This document shows, piece by piece, positions 56,037 to 64,000 of a stretch of DNA of 64,000 nucleotides. A program made the position numbers and the translations under genes. The notes below the pieces were generated by a model. The model was not told where the DNA came from and ran no database searches. It was given only the letters and a program-made list of their open reading frames with translations. The DNA is from Corythucha ciliata (lineage: Eukaryota > Arthropoda > Insecta > Hemiptera > Tingidae): assembly GCA_038030265.1 (NCBI GenBank), contig CM075941.1, positions 53,793,952 through 53,857,951 of the forward strand, written 5' to 3'. Each line of letters starts with the position of its first letter. Position 1 is the stretch's first letter.

Positions 56037-59000
56037 TCTCTCTCTCTCTCTCTCTCTCTCTGCGGAACTCCTTAAGATGTGGCCAGTACCTAGACCTTTT
56101 TGCAGGCCTTTACCTGGCCTGTACCCCATCTTTGGCCCGGATACCGCAACAGAGTCGGTCCCATCCCTCAGCTCAACCCGTTAGCCACGGCTGCTGGCCA
56201 GCCAGCCGTGCCCGAGAGAGACCACGCGGAGGTGGGTCTTTTGAGCTGAGGATGCTGGCTTCCGCCATGGACCGAAACCGGACAGGGAAGAGAACCCTGC
56301 CCGGGTTGCCCGAGTAGGGAACCCTACTCAAGCATGGCCGGTCCCAGCCCTCTTCGCTCCAGCCAGGAGCGGGAGAAGGCCAGGAGGCGGCCATACGCCC
56401 GCCGGTCTCGGACAAGAGCCGCGTCTCCCGGCGGGCCTCCACTCCCCCATGTCGCCCGCCGCAGATCCCCGTGGAGGCTGCAGCGACGAAGCACATGGTC
56501 GGCGGTCTCCTCCTCGACACCACAAGGGCATGTTGGAGAGTCCCGCCGCCGGAAGAACCACAACTTGGCGTTAAACGAGCCGTGTCCAGTCAGGATTTGC
56601 ATGGCAGCGTGCTCAAGGGTGAACCACTTGGCCGCTGCCAGTCTCGTCCGAACGTCGGGCACGAACCCGAATGTACGCCTACCCGTTGAACTGTAAGTCC
56701 AACGCGCCTGCCAAGCCTCAACGACTAGGTCGTCAAGGAGGCGGAGGCCCCATGCGGCCCCCCACTCCTCGGCCAAGAGACCGAGGCGCTCTGCCCAATC
56801 TTCACGGCACCGTACCCGGTCCAAGTTTCCCTGAACCAGGCGGCGCCCGTGAACCCATGCGTCGAGCAGGAGGTCCGCAGGAGGTATCCCCGCCAGCACC
56901 TGAAGCGCGTCGGAACTGACAGTCCGGTACGCCATGGTCACCCTTACCAAGGCCTGCCGCTGCAAGCTGAGGACCTTCGCCCTCTGAGCTTTCGTGGGCC
57001 GGTGCCACCACCACGTTGCACCGTACAGCAGGGTAGGTATGAATACCGCCCTGAAGTAACGAGCTCGGCAGTGGAAGTTCGTGCCCCATACGTTGCCCCC
57101 CACCGACCTAAAGAGGGCAAAGGTCCTCTCCAGCTTCCCCGCAACCGCCTCTAGCTGCGGGGTCGCTGTCCTCCCCGGGTTAATCTCGACCCCTAGGTAG
57201 CGGCCCTGCCGTTCCCCCACAAGGCGAGATCCCCGATAGCGCACCACCAGGGGGCTACCCTGCGAGAGACGACCCCGCATTAGGACCATTTGGGTCTTCG
57301 GCACCGCGAGAGCCAGTTTGACCGCCCCGCACCATTCGTCCACGCCTCGCAACAGCCGATCGATCTCCCGACCGGCCTCGTCCCGGGAGCGCGCCGCGAC
57401 AACAACCGCAAGGTCGTCCACGTACGCCACTCCCTCGAAACCCTCCCCCTGCAAAAGCCACAAAAGGGCGGCAAAGAGAAGGTTCCACAAAGCAGCCGAG
57501 AGAACCGACCCCTGCGGGCAACCTCTGGTGAGAGGTTCCCGCACCTCCTCACTACCGTAGCGGAGCCGCACCTCCCTCGACTCGAAGTACGAGGCGATCA
57601 CCCTAAAGATGTCGTTTGGGACACCAGCATCTCGCAGCGCCATCAAGACCCCGGGCCACGACACTGAGTCGAAGGCCCCCTGCACATCCAGCAGGACCGC
57701 CACCTTGTACTTCCCGTAGGGGGCATCGACGAGGGTCTGCACCGCGTCCAGTGCCGCGTCCGTCGAGCCCCCTCTTACCCCCCCAAACTGGCGCGGATGG
57801 AGCGCCTCCTTGATGAAGGGCTCCAACCGGCCAAGGAGGAGCCGTTCCAGGACCTTGCTCTCGCAGGGCAGGAGGCTAATCGGCCTATAGCTACCGGGAG
57901 ACGCCGGGTCGCGGTCGGGCGACTTCAGAAGAAGTATCACCACAGCGACCCGCCATCTCACCGGGAAGTACCCGCCACAAGACATCGATTGTAGAGCCCC
58001 AAAAAGGACTCCACCGCCGAGTCCGGGAGATGCTTAAGCATCTCAGGGCACACCCCGGTGAACCCCGGAGCCCTGCCCGACGCCAACCCACCAAGGGCGT
58101 CCCGAAGCTCCTCCTCCGTGAAGAGCTCACTGCCTGCCGTTTGTGGGACCACCGCCGCTTCCGCTCTTGATTCGCGATCCGCAGCAGAGTCCTCCCCGGG
58201 TTCGTCCCGCGGGAAGATACGTCGGATGAAGTTCCTCAGCGTATCCTCCACAGTCCCCCCACCACGCGACGCTTCCAGAAACGGGAGGACGCTCGGAGAC
58301 CTGATCTTCCCCACGGCGACTCTGTAGGGAATGCCCCAAGGGTTCGCCGAGAGACCATCCTCAACGAACGTCCTCCACGCGGCCCGCCTGGACCGCCGAA
58401 GAGCCTTTTTTAGGTCCCCCCTCGCGAGCGCATAACGCCCGCCTGCAGCCTCGCGACCCGGGCCTCGAGTCCTTTGATAGGCCCGGCGCAGCCTACGAGC
58501 CCGCGAGGAAAGACCCGCAACCTCGGCATTCCACCACGGAACTATCCCGCCACGTGATTGGTGAACACGCGGGACTGTATCGTCAGCGGAGCCCATGACG
58601 ATGGCCTCCATCGCCTCCACGGCCTCGTCCACGAGCTCCAATCCCGACGCCCCCGGAGGAGGGCCCGCGAGGTCGGCCTCGAAGAGGAGGCGATCCGCCT
58701 GGCACCTGTACGCGTCCCATCGGGCACGCCTGAAGTCAAACCGGCCCGATCCCGAACCTCCCACGCCACGGCCACTGACACCTGTGACGATGCCAAATGA
58801 CACGAGGCAGTGGTCGGCCGAGGTGTCCATGCCCAACTCCCACGAACACAACCGAGGGAGTGGTTGACCACCCAGAAGGGTTAAGTCAATGTACGACTCC
58901 CCCGACGGCCCGCGGAAGGTGGGTCCGCACTCGGACCGGTTCGCGAGCACAAGTCCCCACCCAGACATGAGATCGCGCACCTGCGCGCCCCTCCGGCTTC

Positions 59001-59067
59001 CCCTCCTCGAGCCCCACGCGAGGTCCCACGCATTAAAATCCCCCCCTATGACCACTGGGATGCCCCT
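56037..59067 (-). mobile_element. R1-clade LINE inserted in copia gag, 13-bp target duplication
   Basis: CTTTCTTCCATAC is present on both sides (56024-56036 and 59068-59080), an exact target duplication. The element is GC-rich, unlike its surroundings. It starts inside the endonuclease domain (5' truncated) and ends, on its coding strand, in (GA)n, seen as (TC)n at 56037-56061. R1-clade elements are known mainly from arthropods. Some target rDNA, telomeric or simple repeats, whereas this copy is in ordinary sequence. Confidence 0.88.
56324..59067 (-). pseudogene. R1-clade LINE ORF2: endonuclease part, RT, zinc knuckle
   Basis: Coding begins mid-endonuclease at VVIGGDFNAWDLAWG and runs through DTSADHC. 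The RT has SYRPISLLPCESKVLERLL, DVQGAFDSVSW, GCPQGSVLSAALWNLLF and the catalytic YVDD. The C-terminus has the R1-type LTGHGSFNAKLWFF and CPCGVEEETADHVLRRC knuckle. The frame changes once at about 57960-57985, just upstream of the RT core, so no single protein is made. About 290 bp of 3' UTR follow the stop at 56324. Confidence 0.88.
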
Positions 59068-59080
59068 CTTTCTTCCATAC

Positions 59081-59423
59081 GGTGAAGGGTCAATTGTTTG
59101 AGTAAGGTAGCCTTTCGAGCAGGTCCTTTCGACTGATAGATGTTTTCCAATTTTACCCATACTTCTCTGGAAGTTTCACAATTCTTGATTTGTTTCAATT
59201 CCGAGGGACTAATAATCAAAATTATGTCTGATCTTGCCTTCCGGTCATTTCTCAGCCATTCAGTGACTTCAGCTCCGTTTGTAGCTGTAGAGACCGGCTT
59301 CTGATTATTGCCATTCACGAAATCCCAGGCATCGTTCTTAATCAGGAGAGCCTCCATTTGCATTTTCCACGTGTCGTAATTGTCCTTCGACAACGATTCC
59401 ACGCGTGACAAGACGGAAGTCAT
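59081..59423 (-). pseudogene. Copia gag N-terminus
   Basis: Starts MTSVLSRVESLSKDNYDTWK, the usual copia gag opening, with WDFVNG, ISPSELKQI, VWVKLENIYQSKG and LLKQLTLHRMEE. It breaks at the R1-clade LINE and resumes at 56036 leftward. Gag would form the particle shell around element RNA. The ATG at 59423 lies about 170 bp inside the right LTR copy. Confidence 0.88.
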
Positions 59424-59595
59424 TTCAAAAAATTTTGATTGGTGAGAATAGACGGACCGACTAATTTGGTTTTCAAATCAAAAGAAGCGATGAAATAGGG
59501 ACCATCAGGAAAAACACTTTTTTATTAGATCGAATTAAAGACCAGAAACAACAAAATATAAAAAGTCATGTGGTTATAAAATTACAGCTTCCAAC

Positions 59596-59807
59596 AGAAT
59601 GGTTGGGGGTGGTTTGTTGATATCCACAAGACTGATAATTGATAAGAGCGAACATGGCGTCTGTGATTTTACCTGTCTGATTATAGGTTCTCTACTCCTA
59701 TTTAAACATACCCTTCATACCCTTACACCTCCGTCATGAATCAGGTGACGAGCACTTTTTCCTCATGAGTAATGTGTTACCGGACGGTAATTATCTTACT
59801 CAAAATT
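59596..59807 (-). repeat. 212-bp LTR copy (right, 5' LTR of the copia element)
   Basis: Partner of 53088-53299; the two differ at one noticed base (ACACATCC versus ACACCTCC). High identity implies a young element despite its broken interior. Confidence 0.7.
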
Positions 59808-59829
59808 ATGAACGTCCTAAATCGTTTTT

Positions 59830-60745
59830 CTTTCTTTCTAAATCTTTATCCTTTTACTTCACTTACTGACTTCTCTCGCTCTCAAGTGGCTTTCTTTCAG
59901 ACGACGGAAGGGCGCGGCCCTCCTCGCCCCTCAGCTCCTGTTTCTGCTTCCAAAAATCTTGCTTACTCGACAAAACATCTTTTTTAACTTTTAACTATGC
60001 GAGCCTATCAGATCTCTCCATTTTTTCCATTTCCATTTCAAGAACCAATCACGAAGGACCTCCGAAATATAAATACGACTCTCAGTCAAAAGTTCAACAC
60101 ACTCTGTCTTGACACTCTAATTCCTGGTCTTGATGCGAACTGATGTCTTTTCATACCGTCTGCTTTCAGCCGACTGGCTTTTTGAAATCTTGAGAAGTCT
60201 GCACCGTTCTGTTTTCCGAAGTTTGGAGGTACAACGGCACGGGATAAGACCTGGCTGAATAGGCCCCCCAACCCTCAACCGAGAGTGAGCATTGGACGAC
60301 TCCTGAATCGTCGCTTGATTTTCTTTTCGATCTCGTCCTCGTCTCTTCGCATCTTCGCTTTTTTTTTTTTTTTTATTTATTTAAACTCTTCCTTCTTCTC
60401 GTACCCTTGCCGGGGCGCTTTTCAAAAGGCTTGTTTCTTTATTTTCCTCTCTGCAGGAAAACTTGCTCGCTCCTATTAAAATATAGTCGTACCAACGAGC
60501 TTTATTTAAAAACCTTCTTCACTGGCTCTTTCTCCTTCCGTGATTATTGGCGCAGCCAAAATCACCCCCCCCCCCCCAACTAAAGTACAAAAAGATTATG
60601 GCTGGTGATAGTTCTTATTTTTCCCCTCGAGGGATCGGGGCTCGACCCAATTTTTCCACCCCCGAAACAAATGTTCTGGGACTGTCCGAACTAGAGAATC
60701 TTTACCAACCAAACCACTTTAGAATTTTAGTCATTGCACTGTAGG
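59830..60745 (+). mobile_element. Possible Gypsy-type LTR end, primer site and gag start
   Basis: ATTGGCGCAGCC at about 60545-60557 looks like a primer-binding site directly after an LTR end. Upstream is a TATAAATA at about 60068 with TCAGT 15 bases later, a common LTR promoter layout. Downstream, an ATG at 60598 opens a 48-codon frame that then stops. No second LTR and no pol were found, so this would be a 5' fragment. Limits are guesses. Confidence 0.35.
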
Positions 60746-60785
60746 ACTTTCTGAAGATTATAAAATTAGACGTTGAAATCGAATA

Positions 60786-60953
60786 TCGGTCGCGGTCAGG
60801 TTGCTAAGGAGGCTACACTGGTTGGAGGGCAAACGACCCACCTTCACCATGTCACCATGACGACGACAACAACTGAGCAGTGATGATTGAACCAATTGAA
60901 CTACTGAACTTTGTTTGCCTACCAACCAACCTGATACCCTTGACCGCGACCGA
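60786..60953. mobile_element. 168-bp MITE flanked by TA
   Basis: TCGGTCGCGGTCA at 60786 and its exact reverse complement ending at 60953, each next to TA (60784-60785, 60954-60955). Similarity of the two halves continues inward (GGTTG, GGCAAAC). TA duplications suit Tc1/mariner-type MITEs. Confidence 0.75.
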
Positions 60954-60955
60954 TA

Positions 60956-62937
60956 TTGATGCAGAAATGGAGCCACAATTTATGTGCGAAGTTTAGGCGA
61001 GGCACAACTGGGAAGAGGTCGAGGAACCCCCCCCCCCCATTTAAGACACAGGTACGGAAACAATAATTTCAGCGCCATATTTTGTCTCTCTCAGTCGTTA
61101 GGGTAAACACAATACCATGAATGAAAAATTTGTCATCCTAACAAAAAACAAACGTGGAATGCGGTCGGAATAAATAAAAATACCCTACTTATCAATGAGA
61201 CCAGGTGATAATTATAATTGTATGAGGGACAAAAAATGGCGCCGATTTGCGTTCGTGATTAGTCAGTTGGCCTAAAGTGACGAGAACGGTCGAGCATGGT
61301 TTCTGATAATACTCAAACATCAAGCAAGATCCCAAGCCTTTCGGCGGTCGACTTTCTCCCAACAATGGGCTAATTGATAACTGACACCGTTGAACCCTCA
61401 ATTTTTGGGAAACAATGAAATGACAATGTTGTGTCTCGGTTACGACGGGAAGAGCAACCGAAGACACAGCAGTTTTCTCTGGATTCACCCTTGTGAGACA
61501 TCCTACGAGCGCCTTACCATTTCTTTTTTATTGGTCCTCGCCAGCTCACCGTTTCATTTTAGTGCTCAGAGAACGGCACGGGTTCAGCAAAATGGTCGAA
61601 AACGTTTTTGAAACGGTGTTTTCGAGTTTTCTTGCCCCTCCAAATATATCCGGCAGTGAAAGTTTCTGTACGGGTGTAGGTACCGTGTACCCGCATAACC
61701 GCCTTGTTTTCTTGATTCGGTGATGCCAAAGGTACAATATCGAGGCCTCCTCGTCACCGTCGTTTTATTTAGCCGTAGTTCACGGTAAAAAAGTGTCACT
61801 GACCAAAATTTTTAATACATGGAACTTCCTCAGTGTAGAAAACCTCTGTAGTGGTTTGTTGTCAAACGACAACAACGAATCACATGAAGTACCGGACTCA
61901 ATGTTTCTTTGAAACGCCGCCAGATATCGTATCCCTTAGCCAATAATACATAGTTCAATTGGGAACGGACACGAGATAAGAGTTGGGTTATATTACCTTT
62001 CCTGGTTACCCCAAATTTATTACAGTATTGAGTGATTTATTTATATTTACTTAATTTTAACGTTCCAAAAGTTGTTTTATGTTTTATGAGCTGAAATTTA
62101 GGTCTATTGTAAGCAATTGATCCACAGACGGTGATAGTTTCTCCCGGTTTTCCGTCACTGAGGCAGAACAGAATGTGTATTCCCCACATCGCTCGGCCAA
62201 GAAGTCTTGCTCCTATGTCACTTGGAAAATGAATTTTGACTAGAGAATCATCAAAACGTGTTCTTTTTATTCTATAATACACAAATGGCGTTTATTCGAC
62301 CGATCCAAAAAGAACGAAATGCCGGTGAACTACTACACGTTTGTTGGGTGCTACTTGAGGGCTGGAAAGGACCGTGTATCCTTCTTCAGATTCTTTTCCA
62401 AGCATCAGGGCGAGGTAATCTTCTTCAGCGCTATAAAAGGAGCACGCGAACATTCTACGTTAAGCATTTCCCAACGCTCGTTTCACACGTACGCGGTTTC
62501 ACGAGGACCTCTGATTAAAATAAGTTTCCCGATGATTTGCAGCAAGCTTCCAATGTAGAACTTACATGAACGGGGCAACCAGAAATAGATAAGAATGCAA
62601 TGCCAACTCGATCGTAACCTGCCGTTCCCGATTCGCGAAAAATCAGGGTCATTTGATCGTGTCTGGCACCTGCACAGGACGTTTTTTATGGTCTAGGAGA
62701 TGACATTTCTGAGATGGCCAGAAATTTTCCGAGGTACAGGGGTTCACAGCAGAGCTAGTTGTTGACAAACACACCTTTGGGTGCTTTGAAAACGACTGGC
62801 GAGAGTAAAAAGTCATTTCTCACGACCATCACGTTACGATACCAACAACGCCGTCCAATTATATTGTAGACAGCGTCACCAGCTAGCTTTAGAAAATGTG
62901 AAATTTCGAGGCTCACTAGTAGCCAGGGCTTTATTAG
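60956..62937. other. Unassigned stretch with possible broken coding fragments
   Basis: No intact gene. On -, 61737-61640 encodes GYTVPTPVQKLSLPDIF, which resembles the Q motif of Ded1/Vasa-type DEAD-box helicases, but no Walker motif follows. On +, 62319-62390 (VGCYLRAGKDRVSFFRF) faintly recalls a THAP finger lacking its first Cys. On -, 62650-62570 ends at a GTAAGT and 62282-62037 is open, both protein-like but unrecognised. These may be decayed exons or transposon pieces. Confidence 0.3.
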
Positions 62938-63528
62938 GCCCCTTTTACACGAGTAATGGCGTTTTCCATCTGCATAAAATTCCACTCTGGAGCAGAGCAT
63001 TTCCACCCGTCTTCTCCGTTAATAATAATAATAATTAGTGGGCGCCGGGTTTCGAACCAGCAGGCGCCAAAGCCTCCTTTGGGCTCATACGCCGTACCCT
63101 GATCCAACCGTGTACTTCACACCCGTACTACGCGGGCGTTTCGGTCGGTGCGCGGTTTGTTGAACGCACAGCGCCGGGAACGCCCACACGAAGCCGAGTG
63201 TGCTGTTTCACAGTTCGCCGCTGCCTTATAGTGAAATGGGCAATTGCTAGATTCGAACCCAGGCCCGCTGGGTTGCGAAGCGAGCATTGTATCCATTACA
63301 CCACCGAGGCGCGCCGTCTTCTCCGTTACCATATGATATAATTCCGAGAAGACGGGTGGAAATGCTCGGTTTCAAAGCGGAATTTTATGCAAATGTAAAA
63401 CGCTAAAAGTTTTTTGTTCAAAAATATGTTCAATCTGATCACAAACCGACGATTTGAAGCAGGGAACATCAGTCAATTTTTTTCTAAATGGCTACTTTGA
63501 ACAAAAAACTTACCCGTGTAAAAGGGGC
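62938..63528. mobile_element. Foldback MITE (GCCCCTTTTACACG ends), host of a SINE
   Basis: Starts GCCCCTTTTACACGAGTAA; the other end reads, reversed, GCCCCTTTTACACGGGTAA. Inner arms also pair: GAGCATTTCCACCCGTCTTC (62996-63015) matches GAAGACGGGTGGAAATGCTC (about 63351-63371) in inverse. Without the SINE the element would be about 285 bp. No clear target duplication. Confidence 0.65.
63022..63314 (-). mobile_element. tRNA-derived SINE with 14-bp target duplication
   Basis: CGTCTTCTCCGTTA flanks it at 63008-63021 and 63315-63328. On the - strand it begins with a tRNA-like head: box A TGGTGTAATGG and box B GGGTTCGAATC, as for RNA polymerase III. A body of about 130 bp and a 3' part with GGCGTATGAGCC and GGCGCCCAC follow, ending in (ATT)n. 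The 3' part resembles the end of the LINE fragment at 35.1 kb. Length 293 bp. Confidence 0.85.
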
Positions 63529-64000
63529 TTTGAAAAAGAGGATAGCGGTGATGGTTTTCTAGTTTATTGCAGGCGAAGAACCAATTTTACACTTGCCAGC
63601 CATTTTCAAGCAGCCCAAACGACCCCCCCCCCCATTATGAACATTTAATTTTCTTGCAGAAAAATCCAAAAAATCTCGATTTTCTGTGTTTTTTTTTTTT
63701 TTTTAACTGAAAAATGTTAAACTCAAATCAGCGTGATTAAGTAGGTACTTGAAGTGTACAAAATTTTATCTTGACGTTATATGGAGCAGCTCTAAAGTGT
63801 CCCCCAACGCTTTGATTTATTGCCCCCTCACCATCCCCCGGCGACCACCATTGCCCACTTCAGCTGTTCAGCTAGGCGGGCACCCTCGTTCGCTACGTGA
63901 TTTATAGCGTACTTGAATGCAACGAAAAAAAAAAAAAAACAAAGTTTTATTACTCTGAAAACCGTAGAGATAATATAACATGGTGGGAGTCTTGTTTCAA
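63529..64000. other. Right edge, no gene seen
   Basis: Contains C, T and A homopolymer runs (about 63624, 63690, 63927). No recognisable coding or RNA feature. Confidence 0.4.

Larger units (their letters stand above)
53088..59807 (-). mobile_element. Ty1/Copia-type LTR element, broken by two LINEs
   Basis: Near-identical 212-bp direct repeats at 53088-53299 and 59596-59807 (one difference noticed) bound copia gag and protease fragments on the - strand. Gag N-terminus 59423-59081, gag C-terminus plus protease 56036 to about 55441. The integrase and RT region that should follow toward the left repeat is missing; the 5' half of an I-clade LINE stands there. Within gag sits an R1-clade LINE. 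The repeats lack obvious TG..CA ends at their shared limits and no target duplication is seen, so exact LTR edges are uncertain. Confidence 0.7.

Noticed and set aside
53083..59812. 5-bp target duplication for the copia element
   Set aside because: The outer 5-mers (TAATA and ATGAA) differ, and the LTR limits themselves are uncertain.
62319..62558. THAP-domain gene
   Set aside because: Only a faint match (GC..KDRVSFFRF) with the first zinc-binding Cys replaced; kept only as a remark in the unassigned stretch.

Overview
The window is eukaryotic nuclear DNA. Its genes are split by short GT-AG introns (45-90 bp), and most of the rest is layered transposable elements. An R1-clade LINE, I-clade LINEs and a pair of ankyrin TRPA channels point to an arthropod. 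That placement is an inference; nothing here fixes the species.

Host genes. The 3' two thirds of Mcm2 (replicative helicase subunit) occupies 1-2350 on the + strand in seven exons. Two paralogous TRPA-type ion-channel genes lie tail to tail: copy A on + (17922-29287, eight exons, 7.3 kb first intron) and copy B on - (45773-41311, nine exons). They share the phase of the first intron, an exon 2 of exactly 325 bp and the diagnostic S6/TRP-box region, so they come from an inverted gene duplication. Both read through from start to stop in the exon models given.

Mobile DNA. 5112-15453 is bounded by hAT-type termini and a perfect 8-bp target duplication. It contains a CR1-like LINE with a PHD-finger ORF1, two MITEs and a long degenerate ~30-bp minisatellite. 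TRPA-A intron 1 (18164-25460) holds more of that minisatellite and a 1957-bp foldback element made of inverted arrays of 151-bp units, flanked by a perfect 9-bp duplication. Between the TRPA genes, a hAT-type element (30332-36600, 8-bp duplication) was entered near its right end by a PIF/Harbinger element (31055-36581, TTA duplication). The Harbinger carries an interleaved antisense pair of genes (DDE transposase and MADF protein) and has itself received a Mutator-like MITE, another inverted-repeat insert and a LINE 3' fragment. A coding-free LTR element (38182-40655) lies before TRPA-B.

Right of TRPA-B lie a hAT MITE and an I-clade LINE with an intact 1241-aa ORF2. Next comes a Copia-type LTR element (53088-59807) broken by an R1-clade LINE and fused to the 5' half of a second I-clade LINE. 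The last 4 kb hold a possible LTR/PBS fragment, small inverted-repeat elements and a tRNA-derived SINE bounded by a 14-bp duplication. The SINE's 3' end resembles that of the LINE fragment at 35 kb, suggesting a LINE-SINE partnership.

The least explained structures are the foldback array element, the 10.3-kb hAT-bounded block, the two-strand degenerate minisatellite, a 65-bp-arm palindrome at 15.6 kb and the interleaved Harbinger genes. No RNA gene is supported as functional.
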